Assembly (NCBI GenBank): GCA_903829815.1
Contig: CAIKRR010000042.1
Location: 1 to 54,213 of the forward strand
Direction: 5' to 3'
Length of the DNA: 54,213 nucleotides
Source of the DNA: an uncultured Pseudomonadota bacterium
GTDB lineage: Bacteria > Pseudomonadota > Gammaproteobacteria > Burkholderiales > SG8-39
A program made the position numbers and the translations under genes. The notes under the pieces were generated by a model. It was not told where the DNA came from. It worked only from the letters and a program-made list of their open reading frames with translations, and did not search any database. The first letter of the stretch is position 1, and each line of letters opens with the position of its first letter. This document shows positions 25,875 to 37,229 of the stretch, in pieces.

Positions 25875-27722
25875 TTACTGACCAAAGGCAAGTCCCAGCT
25901 GCTCGCGGCGCAGACGGATGGCCGCCGGCAGCCGCGCATCGAGCATGGTGAGCAGTTCGTCATGCAGGCTCAGCTCATGCTTCCACTGGCGCGGCTCGAT
26001 GCTCGTCACCTGATCGAACTTGGCGCGGTCGAAGCCCTCGAGGCCAGTCCACATCAGGTCCTCGAACGCAGGCACCCAACCGACCGCTGTCTCGATCGCG
26101 TTGGCGCGACCTTGCGTGCGCTCGACAATCCACTTGAGCACGCGCATGTTCTCGCCAAACCCCGGCCACACGAACTTGCCGTTCTCGTCGGTACGGAACC
26201 AGTTGACGCAGAAGATGTGCGGGCGGTGCTCGACCTGCTTGCCCATCTGGATCCAGTGGTCGAAGTAGTCGGCCATGTTGTAGCCAGTGAACGGAATCAT
26301 CGCCATCGGGTCGCGCCGCACCACACCCACCTTGCCGGTGGCTGCTGCGGTGGTCTCCGAGCCCATGGTGGCTGCCATGTAGACACCGGCGTCCCAGTTG
26401 AACCCTTCAGCCACGAGCGGCACGGTATCGGAACGCCGACCGCCAAAGAGGAAGGCCGAAATCGGCACACCCTTGGGGTTGTCCCATTCGGGATCGATCG
26501 AAGGGCACTGCGAGGCGGGCACCGTGAAGCGCGAATTGGCATGCGCGGCCTTGCGCCCGGTGGCCTTGGCGATCTCGGGGGTCCACGCCTGGCCTTGCCA
26601 GTCGGTAAGCTTCGCCGGCGGCGTGTCGGTCATGCCTTCCCACCACACGTCGCCCTCGGGGGTCAGTGCCACATTGGTGAAGATGACGTTGGCCTTCATC
26701 GTCTCCATGCAATTGGGGTTGGTCTTCATCGAGGTGCCCGGCGCCACGCCAAAGAAGCCGTTCTCGGGGTTGATGGCGTAGAGGCGCCCATCGGCGTTGG
26801 GCTTGATCCAGGCAATGTCTTCGCCGATGGTCGTGACTTTCCAGCCCTCGAAGGCGGGCGGGGGCACCAGCATGGCAAAGTTGGTCTTGCCACAGGCGCT
26901 CGGGAAGGCGGCCGACACATAGGTCTTCTCGCCCGAGGGCGAGGTGACCCCGAGAATGAGCATGTGCTCGGCGAGCCAGCCCTGCTCCTTGCCCATGATG
27001 GAGGCGATGCGCAGCGAGAAGCACTTCTTGCCAAGGAGCGCGTTGCCGCCATAGCCCGATCCAAAGGACCAGATCTCCTTGGTCTCGGGAAAGTGGACGA
27101 TGTACTTGTGGTCCTTGTTGCAGGGCCAGCGCACATCGGCGGCACCCCCCACAAGCGGGGCGCCCACCGAGTGCACCGCCGGCACGTAGGGGCCGTCGGT
27201 ACCGAGCAGTTCCCAGACCCGGGTCGACACACGGGTCATCACATGCATGCTCACGACCACGTAGGGCGAGTCGGTGAGTTCGATGCCGATATGCGCAATC
27301 GGCGAGCCAATCGGGCCCATCGAGAACGGAATGACATACATCGTGCGCCCACGCATGCAGCCCTCGAAGAGGCCGTCAAGAGTCGTGCGCATCTCGGCCG
27401 GCTCGACCCAGTTGTTGGTGGGGCCGGTGTCTTCCTTGTACTTCGAGCAGATGAAGGTGCGGTCCTCCATCCGCGCGACATCGGTCGGGTCGGACAGGGC
27501 CAGGTAGCTATTGGGGCGCAGTGTCGGGTTCAGTCGCTGCAGCATGCCGGCGCCCACCATCTCGGCGCACAGCCGGTCATATTCCTCGGTGCTACCGTCG
27601 CACCAGACCACCCGGTCGGGTCGCGTCAGGGCTGCCACTCGGGCTACCCACTCGATCGCGGCGCGATGCTTGACATGAGCGGGCGCATCGACCGTCGTTC
27701 CGGTACTGGCTGACTGATTCAT
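25875..27722 (-). CDS. pckG: Phosphoenolpyruvate carboxykinase (GTP)
   Basis: 615 residues, normal for the GTP-dependent class. Phosphate-binding loop [14 protein letters not shown], substrate residues in [18 protein letters not shown], metal-binding [13 protein letters not shown] and the guanine-binding FPWN-equivalent near [25 protein letters not shown] are all present. It converts oxaloacetate and GTP to PEP, CO2 and GDP, the first committed step of gluconeogenesis. Stand-alone gene with its own upstream region. Confidence 0.96.
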   Translation of the reverse strand: MNQSASTGTTVDAPAHVKHRAAIEWVARVAALTRPDRVVWCDGSTEEYDRLCAEMVGAGMLQRLNPTLRPNSYLALSDPTDVARMEDRTFICSKYKEDTGPTNNWVEPAEMRTTLDGLFEGCMRGRTMYVIPFSMGPIGSPIAHIGIELTDSPYVVVSMHVMTRVSTRVWELLGTDGPYVPAVHSVGAPLVGGAADVRWPCNKDHKYIVHFPETKEIWSFGSGYGGNALLGKKCFSLRIASIMGKEQGWLAEHMLILGVTSPSGEKTYVSAAFPSACGKTNFAMLVPPPAFEGWKVTTIGEDIAWIKPNADGRLYAINPENGFFGVAPGTSMKTNPNCMETMKANVIFTNVALTPEGDVWWEGMTDTPPAKLTDWQGQAWTPEIAKATGRKAAHANSRFTVPASQCPSIDPEWDNPKGVPISAFLFGGRRSDTVPLVAEGFNWDAGVYMAATMGSETTAAATGKVGVVRRDPMAMIPFTGYNMADYFDHWIQMGKQVEHRPHIFCVNWFRTDENGKFVWPGFGENMRVLKWIVERTQGRANAIETAVGWVPAFEDLMWTGLEGFDRAKFDQVTSIEPRQWKHELSLHDELLTMLDARLPAAIRLRREQLGLAFGQ

Positions 27723-27818
27723 CTGGCTTCCTCGGTGTGGGCGCGCGAGAAGGTGCGCGACGGGCCGGCTCTTGTAAGCACCGGCTTGATATTTCCGGAA
27801 GGAAAGCGGCCGATTTTA

Positions 27819-28880
27819 TCACGCCCGCCTGCGATCGATCCGATAGACGAAACGGAAGAGCGGCCCGGTGGCGGAGACAAGGATCACAACCCTCGACACA
27901 TGCGCCGCGGTCACCAATGGCACGCCGAGTGCAAGCACCTTGGCCGTGAGCGACATTTCGGCCATACCCCCGGGCGCCGTGGCGAGCAACAAGGTGGGCA
28001 CCGGCAAGCCGGCAACCCAGGCCAGAAACAGCGCAAACACCGCCGAGATGGCCATCGCGATCAGCACCGACAGACACACCATCGCCACGAAGCGGGGTGC
28101 CGCACGCACAAAGCTGCGGTCATAACGCTGGCCCAGATTGCAACCGATCAGCACCTGCGCCAGATTGGTCATTACCGCCGGCATCGAGGTCCACTCGACC
28201 CCTGAAGCGGTCAGCAGGATCGAGGCAAACAAAGGCCCGAGCACCCACGCATTGGGGGCCTTGATGAGCGTGAGCACCAACGTCCCGGACGCCGTTGCCA
28301 GAAAAAGCTGCGGCAGATGCGCCCAGATCACGGGCGCGCGCACCCCCTCGTAGACGTCGGCCCCGTGCACACCGGCAAAGCTGAGCGAGAAGGGCACGAT
28401 GATCACGACGAGCAGAATCCGCAAGGACTGTGCAAGCGCAATCCGATCGACTCGCCCGCCATAGCGATCACCGATATTGGCCATCTCCTGCGCACCACCG
28501 GGAACGCTCGCCAGGAAGGCGGTCCTCTCATCGGTGTCGGTGTAACGCGCGAGCCACCGGCCACCGATCCAGGCAACGACCAGCGAAAACACCGCTGCCG
28601 CCAGAAAGATCCACCACCAGGAGCCGACGGCGTGGGCAACCGCCGGGGTGAAATACAGACCGAGCGTGGTGCCAATGCACCATTGCGCGAGCTTGCCGGC
28701 CCCCATGGGTGCGCCCAGTGGCACGCCCGAAAACCGGAAGATGGCCATCGCCACCAAAGGCCCGATGAGCCAGGGCAGCGGCGAATGCAGCGCCGCGAAA
28801 AGGGCACCTGCCAACAGGCAGACCGTCAGCCCAGCCAGGGCCGGGTAGCGACCGGCAAGTCGGTGAAAGTGACTGATCAT
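27819..28880 (-). CDS. AbrB-family membrane protein
   Basis: 353 residues, about 10 hydrophobic helices arranged as two related halves: SPLPWLIGPLVAMAIFRFSG and the conserved GGAQEMANIGDRYGG in the first, LGPLFASILLTASGV and TAPGGMAEMSLTAKVLALG in the second. The paired PGG-x-x-E-M motifs are the hallmark of the AbrB membrane family (PF05145), distinct from the transition-state regulator AbrB. Some members have been linked to ammonia oxidation regulation, but the transport role is unproven. Confidence 0.85.
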   Translation of the reverse strand: MISHFHRLAGRYPALAGLTVCLLAGALFAALHSPLPWLIGPLVAMAIFRFSGVPLGAPMGAGKLAQWCIGTTLGLYFTPAVAHAVGSWWWIFLAAAVFSLVVAWIGGRWLARYTDTDERTAFLASVPGGAQEMANIGDRYGGRVDRIALAQSLRILLVVIIVPFSLSFAGVHGADVYEGVRAPVIWAHLPQLFLATASGTLVLTLIKAPNAWVLGPLFASILLTASGVEWTSMPAVMTNLAQVLIGCNLGQRYDRSFVRAAPRFVAMVCLSVLIAMAISAVFALFLAWVAGLPVPTLLLATAPGGMAEMSLTAKVLALGVPLVTAAHVSRVVILVSATGPLFRFVYRIDRRRA

Positions 28881-28886
28881 GGCGGC

Positions 28887-29489
28887 CTAGCGACTGCGCC
28901 GCAGATCGGCCACCAGCGCAACGCGACGCCCCTGGCTGCGGTTACCCGATACGGCGTGCGGCAGCCACGATTCGAAGATCATGAGCCGGCCTTCGACCGG
29001 CGAGAAATTCATCTGCTGCGCCGACTGCGGCGTGGGAGCATTGGTGCCGACAAAGGCCCGATGCGCGCGCCGCGCGGCCACCGGATCCTGAAACACGAGG
29101 TCACCACAACCCTCAGGGGCCTCGACGTAATAAACCGCGGTGAGCACCTGCCCTTCGTGCGCATGTTCGTTCTGCTGCATGCCGGGCTCGTACACATCGA
29201 CCCAACTGCGGCTGATGGTGGCTTGGGCGCCGTCGACCCCATACCACTGCAGAAACTGCGTAGCCGCCTGGGTGATCATCTGGCCAAGCTCGGTGAGGGC
29301 AGCGGCCTCGATCACCGACCGCCCGGAGGCCGCGGTGCTCAGATAGCTCTCGAGCGGCGCAGCGACCAAGTCGCGACGCGCCTCATCACCTGACAACCAC
29401 GCACCGAGTTTGGCTCGGGTGGCCTCACGCAGTCCGGCGTCGGCGTCGGCTGTGAAAAGCGACACCGGAAACATGATCTGCACATTCAT
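28887..29489 (-). CDS. Putative 2OG-Fe(II) oxygenase (TIGR02466-like)
   Basis: 200 residues from ATG 29489, overlapping the methyltransferase stop (ATGA). The cupin-like core holds NEHAHEGQVLTAVYYVEAP (metal-ligand His), LVFQDPVAARRAH, and GRLMIFESWLPHAVSGNRSQGRRVAL (distal His and the Arg that would hold 2-oxoglutarate). This His...His...Arg pattern is that of small 2OG-dependent dioxygenases; the substrate is unknown. Coupling to a SAM methyltransferase suggests the pair modify the same molecule. The AbrB-family gene lies 6 bp upstream of it in window coordinates (downstream in transcription direction). Confidence 0.72.
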   Translation of the reverse strand: MNVQIMFPVSLFTADADAGLREATRAKLGAWLSGDEARRDLVAAPLESYLSTAASGRSVIEAAALTELGQMITQAATQFLQWYGVDGAQATISRSWVDVYEPGMQQNEHAHEGQVLTAVYYVEAPEGCGDLVFQDPVAARRAHRAFVGTNAPTPQSAQQMNFSPVEGRLMIFESWLPHAVSGNRSQGRRVALVADLRRSR

Positions 29490-30136
29490 CGATTCTTGCG
29501 CGCCACCAGCAACATGCTTTTCCACAAGCAGGGCATACGCCCCACACCGACGAACCGCAGCACCGTGAAGCCATTGCGCTCGAGCAGTTCGGTGAGTGTC
29601 CGAGGGCTCCAGAACTTGATGTGACCACCGTGCCAGAGCGCGGTGTGATGGCGATCCCAACGGCCCGCCAGCGCAAGCGCCAGGTTCTTGAGGTAGCCAT
29701 GATAAGGGGTTGTGACGATCAGGTGGCCGCCATCGGCAAGGAGCGGCGCCGCGAACTGCGGCAGCCGATGGGGCGCGTACAAGTGCTCGACCACTTCGGT
29801 GGAGACAGCGACATCGAAGGGCTGGGGCTCCAGCCGCTTGATGGAGAGCGGATCGTCATCGACCCCCGCCTGATGAAATCGCACCTGCGGCCAGGCCTGG
29901 CGGGCCGCCGCGACACCGCCTGCGTCGAGTTCGATACCCACCGCGTCATAGCCGCGCGCCGCGAGCAGCCCGCACAAGACACCGTTGCCAGCGCCGACAT
30001 CGAGCACGCGGCGCGCGCGAAGACCGGCAAGCACCTGGAGCACGGCCGGGGCCAGATAGCCATACGACGCAGGCACGGCGGCATCGTGCCAGCCATAGCC
30101 TGGCTCGACCGCAACCCCTTCATGGTCCGATGTCAT
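29486..30136 (-). CDS. Class I SAM-dependent methyltransferase
   Basis: 216 residues. SAM-binding motif I VLDVGAGNGVLCGLLAARG, acidic post-I VGIELDAGGVAAAR, motif II FDVAVSTEVVEHLYAP and LLADGGHLIVTTPYHGYLKN fit small-molecule/UbiG-like methyltransferases. The C-terminal FWSPRTLTELLERNGF is also typical. The substrate cannot be named. First gene of the three-gene run with the 2OG oxygenase-like and AbrB-family genes. Confidence 0.85.
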   Translation of the reverse strand: MTSDHEGVAVEPGYGWHDAAVPASYGYLAPAVLQVLAGLRARRVLDVGAGNGVLCGLLAARGYDAVGIELDAGGVAAARQAWPQVRFHQAGVDDDPLSIKRLEPQPFDVAVSTEVVEHLYAPHRLPQFAAPLLADGGHLIVTTPYHGYLKNLALALAGRWDRHHTALWHGGHIKFWSPRTLTELLERNGFTVLRFVGVGRMPCLWKSMLLVARKNR

Positions 30137-30231
30137 GCAGCCCCCTCCCGGTCGGCTACCCGCGCCGAGGGCGGATGATGGCCGATCGGTCAGTGCCGAC
30201 CCTGCGCCCGATCAAGCGCGGCGCGGGCCCA

Positions 30232-32037
30232 CTAACTGGCGGGACCGCCTTCGCCGATCTCGTCGCCGGCATCGGCCGCCTTCAGGCGCAGCGGCTGACC
30301 CCCCACGCGCACGGTCTGCAACTGCCGCAGCATCTTCTTGGGCATGTCGACCGGCAACTGCACGAGGCTGTAATCGTCAAAGAGACGGATGCGGCCTATG
30401 AAGCGAGCCGCCATACCGGTTTCGTTGGCAATGGCGCCGACGAGATTGCCGGCCTTGACGCCATGCGACAGTCCCACTTCAACCCGATACGAGCGGCTGG
30501 GGTCCTGCATCGGGCGGGCCGGGGTCTCGACTCGCTCGGGGCGCGGAGCGCGCTCGGGCCGTTCGGGACGATCCGGGCGTTCGGCCTTGAACGGGGCCGC
30601 TATCGAGGGCGCCGATCGCTCGGCGCGCGGTGGCCGTTCACCCCGATCAGGGCGTGCGGTCGCATACGGACTGCGCGGCGCCGGCGGCGGGCTCACGAAT
30701 TCTTCACGCGCGGGCTTGTCGATGAGGAGGGGCACCCCACGGCGCGAGATCTTGGCCAGTGCGGCAGCGATCTCCACCGCAGGCACGTTGTGCTCGCGCT
30801 CGTAGTCTTCGACGATGGTGGTGAAAATGCCAAGATCGCCCTCGGCCAGCACTTCGCCGATCTTTTGCTTGAAGCGCGCAATGCGAACGTTGTTCACCAC
30901 CTGGATCGTGGGCAACTCGAGCGCCGATATCGGCTGCCGGGTTGCGCGCTCGATGGCCTTCAAGAGCCCGCGCTCGCGCGGGGTGACGAACATGATGGCC
31001 TCGCCACTGCGCCCGGCGCGGCCGGTGCGCCCGATGCGGTGCGTATAGCTCTCGGCATCGGTAGGCATGTCGTAGTTGAAGACATGCGTGATGCGCTCGA
31101 CATCGAGGCCGCGCGCGGCCACATCCGTGGCCACCAGGATGTCGACCGTGCCGTCCTTCAACTGGCCGATGGTGCGCTCGCGCTGCTGCTGCTGCATGTC
31201 GCCATTGATGGCAGCGGCCGAGAAGCCGCGCGCCTGCAATTTGCCAGCCAGCTCTTCGGTGCCGATCTTCGTGCGCGCGAAGATGATCATCGCATCGAAG
31301 GTCTCGGCCTCGAGAATGCGGGTGAGTGCATCGAGCTTGTGCAGCCCATTCACCAGCCAGTAGCGCTGGCGGATGTTGTCGGCCGTACCGGTGCGTGCGG
31401 CCACCGTCACTTCCTGCGGGCTGCGCAGATAGGTCTGGGCAATGCGCTTGATCGGCGCGGGCATCGTGGCCGAGAAGAGCGCGGTCTGACGCGTGGCAGG
31501 CGTCTGCTGCAGGATGCGCTCGACCTCGTCGATGAAGCCCATGCGCAGCATCTCGTCGGCTTCGTCGAGCACCAGCGTCTTCAGGGCCGACAGATCGAGC
31601 GAGCCCTTGCTCAGGTGATCGATGACCCGACCCGGGGTGCCGACAACGACATGCAGACCGCGGCGCAGGGCGGCCAGTTGCGGCCCATAGGCCTGCCCGC
31701 CATAGATCGGCAGCACGTGAAACCCGGCCACATGCGCGGCGTAGCGCTGGAAGGCTTCGGCGACCTGAATCGCGAGTTCGCGCGTAGGCACGAGCACGAT
31801 GGCCTGCGGGGTCGACTGGCTGCGGTCGAGCCGCTCGAGGATGGGCAACGCAAACGCGGCGGTCTTGCCGGTGCCGGTCTGTGCCTGTCCGAGCACATCG
31901 CGATTGGCGAGCAGCAGGGGGATGGTTGCTGCCTGGATGGGAGAAGGTGATTCGTAGCCAAGCTCCTGCAGCACCTGCAGGAGCGGTGAGCTCAAGCCGA
32001 GATCGGCAAAGCCCTGTTGATTGTCAGGCAAGGTCAT
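30232..32037 (-). CDS. deaD: DEAD-box ATP-dependent RNA helicase (DeaD/CsdA-like)
   Basis: 601 residues. Q motif FADLGLSSPLLQVLQELGY...PIQ, Walker A AQTGTGKT, motif II VLDEADEML, motif III SAT, motif VI HRIGRTGRAGRSG. After the helicase core comes an Arg/Pro-rich linker with repeated RPER/RPDR (about residues 470-510) and a DbpA-like RNA-binding domain (VGLSHGVKAGNLVGAIANETG). This layout is that of CsdA/DeaD, which acts in ribosome assembly and cold-shock mRNA handling. Confidence 0.93.
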   Translation of the reverse strand: MTLPDNQQGFADLGLSSPLLQVLQELGYESPSPIQAATIPLLLANRDVLGQAQTGTGKTAAFALPILERLDRSQSTPQAIVLVPTRELAIQVAEAFQRYAAHVAGFHVLPIYGGQAYGPQLAALRRGLHVVVGTPGRVIDHLSKGSLDLSALKTLVLDEADEMLRMGFIDEVERILQQTPATRQTALFSATMPAPIKRIAQTYLRSPQEVTVAARTGTADNIRQRYWLVNGLHKLDALTRILEAETFDAMIIFARTKIGTEELAGKLQARGFSAAAINGDMQQQQRERTIGQLKDGTVDILVATDVAARGLDVERITHVFNYDMPTDAESYTHRIGRTGRAGRSGEAIMFVTPRERGLLKAIERATRQPISALELPTIQVVNNVRIARFKQKIGEVLAEGDLGIFTTIVEDYEREHNVPAVEIAAALAKISRRGVPLLIDKPAREEFVSPPPAPRSPYATARPDRGERPPRAERSAPSIAAPFKAERPDRPERPERAPRPERVETPARPMQDPSRSYRVEVGLSHGVKAGNLVGAIANETGMAARFIGRIRLFDDYSLVQLPVDMPKKMLRQLQTVRVGGQPLRLKAADAGDEIGEGGPAS

Positions 32038-32274
32038 TCCTTGAGAAGAGCGCGGGGCCGGATGATGCCCGAGGCAAGACCATCATGCGCGCAAAACAGT
32101 CATTGTCGCGCCGATCGGCCCGCGAATCTTGATGAATGCAGCATCTTCCGAGGTCAGAACCTTCCAGACTGTCGCCTGGCCTTGATCTGAGGTTGCCCAC
32201 GCCATCCGCCCGCCAGAACGACCAGCGCCATCAGGACCGACGGCGGCGACGGGCAACCTCAGCCGAGCTCGGAC

Positions 32275-32433
32275 TCAGCGATCAAGCAACCAGCCGATCA
32301 ACGCCCCGCCAATCGCAAACATCGCGATGACGCCTGTGGGCGAACCTGCGCCGGTGCCCGGAATGAGCACCACGGCCAGACCTGCGACGATACCCGTGCC
32401 AATACCCAGACCGATCTTCCTTGAAAAGGCCAT
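32275..32433 (-). CDS. Small Gly-rich membrane protein
   Basis: 52 residues from ATG 32433, supported by caggag 10 bases upstream. Two hydrophobic segments (LGIGTGIVAGLAVVLIPG and GVIAMFAIGGALIGWLLD) separated by a GTGAGSPTG turn give a small helical hairpin. I do not recognise it. It resembles glycine-zipper mini-proteins found near many genes. It stands alone between deaD and the FAH gene. Confidence 0.62.
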   Translation of the reverse strand: MAFSRKIGLGIGTGIVAGLAVVLIPGTGAGSPTGVIAMFAIGGALIGWLLDR

Positions 32434-32549
32434 TGCGCTTTCTCCTGGTGAACTGTCAGACAAGTGGAAGCACTGCGAGGCGCCATCATAAGGCGACAAG
32501 GCCGATCGGAAAACCCGAATGATTGCGGGCATGGAAACCCACGGCGCCC

Positions 32550-33347
32550 CTAGACGATCCTGATCGACAGATCGGGCAACCGGTCGATGCGGCAGACGAT
32601 GACATCACCCTTGAGCACCGGGCCGACGTTCTCGGGCGTACCCGAGTAGATGATGTCACCGGGAAAGAGTTCGTTGGCTTCCGAGACCTTGGCGATCTGC
32701 TCGGCCACCGACCAGATCATGTGCGCGAGCGTGGCGCTTTGCTTCACCCGACCGTTGACGCTGAGCGAGATGTTTTCCTTTGCAAAGTGCCCGATCGAGG
32801 ACACCGGGTGCAAGGGGCCGATGGGTGCCGAGTGATCGAAGGACTTCCCGATTTCCCAGGGCTTCTTCTGGTCGCCCATCATGCGTTGGAGGTCACGCCG
32901 GGTCATGTCCAGACCCAGCGCATAGCCGAACACATGGTCGAGCGCACTTGCGGCCGGAATGTTGCGACCTCCGGATTTGAGCGCTGCCACGAGTTCGACT
33001 TCGTAGTGATAGTTCTTCGTGAGCGAGGGGTAGGCGTGGTCACCGACAGTGCCTGGAGCCACGAACTGGATGGCATCGGTGGGTTTCTGGAAGAAGAACG
33101 GCGGCTCGCGCGTGGGGTCCGAACCCATCTCGCGGGCATGCGCCTCGTAATTGCGCCCGATGCAGTAGATGCGTCGCACCGGAAAGACATCGCTCGTGCC
33201 GACAATCGGGATGACCGTCTGCGAGACGGTGAAGGGCATGCTGGATGTGGCCGCCTTCGCAGGCTCTGCCTTGCCCAGGGCCCCTAGCCCTGCACCACCC
33301 GCTAGCAGCAAGCCACCTGCCAGACTCGATCGTCGTTTGCTGTCCAT
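32550..33347 (-). CDS. Fumarylacetoacetate hydrolase-family protein with Tat-type signal
   Basis: 265 residues from ATG 33347 with ggagac upstream. Residues 4-31 read like a Tat leader: KRRSSLAGG, hydrophobic Gly/Leu stretch, AKA-A. The FAH fold follows: IYCIGRNYEAHAREMG, PFFFQKPTDAIQ, YHYEVELVAALKSGG, GYALGLDMTRRDLQ, LFPGDIIYSGTPENVGPV. The acidic metal ligands of FAH (the E-x-E of YEVEL and a downstream Asp) are present. Most FAH proteins are cytosolic, so a periplasmic location is unusual. It lies only 23 bp from gyrB. Confidence 0.82.
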   Translation of the reverse strand: MDSKRRSSLAGGLLLAGGAGLGALGKAEPAKAATSSMPFTVSQTVIPIVGTSDVFPVRRIYCIGRNYEAHAREMGSDPTREPPFFFQKPTDAIQFVAPGTVGDHAYPSLTKNYHYEVELVAALKSGGRNIPAASALDHVFGYALGLDMTRRDLQRMMGDQKKPWEIGKSFDHSAPIGPLHPVSSIGHFAKENISLSVNGRVKQSATLAHMIWSVAEQIAKVSEANELFPGDIIYSGTPENVGPVLKGDVIVCRIDRLPDLSIRIV

Positions 33348-33370
33348 GCGTGTCTCCTTACCCGCAGTGC

Positions 33371-35833
<2,463 letters not shown>

Positions 35834-35840
35834 TCAAACT

Positions 35841-36950
35841 TCAGATGCGCATCGGCATCACGACGTACTTGAAATCGGCCTTGTCTTTCAGCGTGAAGAG
35901 CGCACTCGAATTGCCATCACCGAGCGCACATTCGACTTCATCGGTGGTGAGGTTGTTCAGCACATCGACGAGGTAGCTCACGTTGAAGCCGATGTCGAGC
36001 GCTTCACCCGAGTAGACGATGTCGAGTTCTTCCTGAGCTTCTTCCTGCTCGGTGTTGCTCGAGCTGATCCGCAAGGTGTTCTCACCCAGCACCCAGCGCA
36101 CACCGCGAAACTTGTCGTTGGTGAGAATGGCGGCGCGTTGCAAGGACTGCAGCAGCACCTGACGGTTGAGCGTGAGGTGCTTGGGGTGGTTCTTCGGGAT
36201 CACCCGGTTGTAGTCAGGGAACTTGCCATCGATGAGTTTGGAGACGAGTACCGTACTGCCAAAACTGAACCGCGCCTGGTTGGCGGTGAGCTCGATCGCG
36301 ACCGGATCATCGCTATCGTCGAGCAGTCGGGCCAGTTCGAGCACGCTCTTGCGCGGAATGATGACCTCCTGCTTGCCCATATCGCGCGGTGCCACTTCGC
36401 GCTCAGCCAATGCCAGGCGGTGACCATCGGTTGCAACAACGCGCAACATGCCGTTGTCGATCATGAGCAACAGACCGTTGAGGTAGTAGCGGATGTCCTG
36501 CTGCGCCATGGCGTAGGCCACTTGCAGGAAGAGCGATTTCAGCAGCGCTTGCGGTACGTTGAGCTTGACCGCGGTGCTGTCAGGCACCGGCATGCGCGGG
36601 AAGTCTTCGGCAGGCAAGGTCTGCAAGGTGTAACGGCTCTTGCCGCTTTTCACGACCAGGCGCTTTTCCTGGGCAACCAGCGAGATCTCGGCTTTGTCAG
36701 GCAGCGCACGCAGGATATCGAGGAGCTTTCGCGCACCCACCGTGACGGTCTTTTCTTCGCCAGGCCCATCGGCTGCGATGCTCGAACCGATCTCGATCTC
36801 GACATCAGTGGCCAGAAACGAGAGTGACCCCGCCGTTCGCGACACCATCACATTGGAGAGGATGGCGAGCGTGTGCCGACGTTCGATGATGCCCGCAACA
36901 GCCTGCAAGGGTTTGAGCAGAGTCTCGCGCGGTATGGTTATTAGAGTCAT
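35841..36950 (-). CDS. dnaN: DNA polymerase III beta sliding clamp
   Basis: 369 residues, the standard length of three clamp domains. The N-terminus RETLLKPLQAVAGIIERRHTLAILSNVMV, the central SRYTLQTLPAEDFPRMP and the C-terminal end SALFTLKDKADFKYVVMPMRI are highly conserved; the C-terminal M-P-M-R motif forms part of the hydrophobic binding cleft. The ring tethers Pol III to DNA. Downstream of oriC and dnaA in transcription order. Confidence 0.98.
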   Translation of the reverse strand: MTLITIPRETLLKPLQAVAGIIERRHTLAILSNVMVSRTAGSLSFLATDVEIEIGSSIAADGPGEEKTVTVGARKLLDILRALPDKAEISLVAQEKRLVVKSGKSRYTLQTLPAEDFPRMPVPDSTAVKLNVPQALLKSLFLQVAYAMAQQDIRYYLNGLLLMIDNGMLRVVATDGHRLALAEREVAPRDMGKQEVIIPRKSVLELARLLDDSDDPVAIELTANQARFSFGSTVLVSKLIDGKFPDYNRVIPKNHPKHLTLNRQVLLQSLQRAAILTNDKFRGVRWVLGENTLRISSSNTEQEEAQEELDIVYSGEALDIGFNVSYLVDVLNNLTTDEVECALGDGNSSALFTLKDKADFKYVVMPMRI

Positions 36951-37229
36951 TGCTTTGTATTCCTGATAATAACTGATAAGGCGCTTGTGGATCTGTGGAT
37001 AACTCTATCATGTATCTGATAGGAAAGGGTTTTACGGCATTATCAAGCTGGGGATGAAGCCCTTCGGTGATGTGGATTGTGGTGCATCGTTTCGACGCCC
37101 TCGGGCGTTTTCCCGACTTGTCCACAAAAGATCAACACGCCATTCAGCCTCTGCCAACAGTCTGTTCACACGTTGTACACGTCTCATCCACAGGCTTTTC
37201 CACAGCGTGTTGGGTGTGTCGACCCACCC
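36951..37229. other. oriC: Replication origin oriC, dnaA-dnaN intergenic region
   Basis: 279 bp between dnaA and dnaN. Perfect DnaA box TGTGGATAA at 36994-37002; close variants at 36985-36993 (TTGTGGATC), 37071-37079 (TGTGGATTG), 37118-37126 (TTGTCCACA), 37162-37170 (CTGTTCACA), 37184-37192 (TCATCCACA) and 37196-37204 (TTTTCCACA). The AT-rich stretch 36955-37045 with repeated CTGATA/TGATAA is the likely unwinding element. Boxes nearer dnaN point one way (TGTGGA) and those nearer dnaA the other (TCCACA). Confidence 0.88.
36994..37002 (-). promoter_or_regulatory. DnaA box, perfect
   Basis: TGTGGATAA, the reverse complement of the consensus TTATCCACA. It is at the edge of the AT-rich stretch, where DnaA is expected to start filament formation. 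Confidence 0.9.

Noticed and set aside
25701-27713. 670-codon plus-strand frame opposite pckG
   Set aside because: Exact antisense of a conserved enzyme; no recognisable motif and extreme His/Arg/Gly content.
30130-31950. 606-codon plus-strand frame opposite deaD
   Set aside because: Shadow of the helicase gene, no motif.
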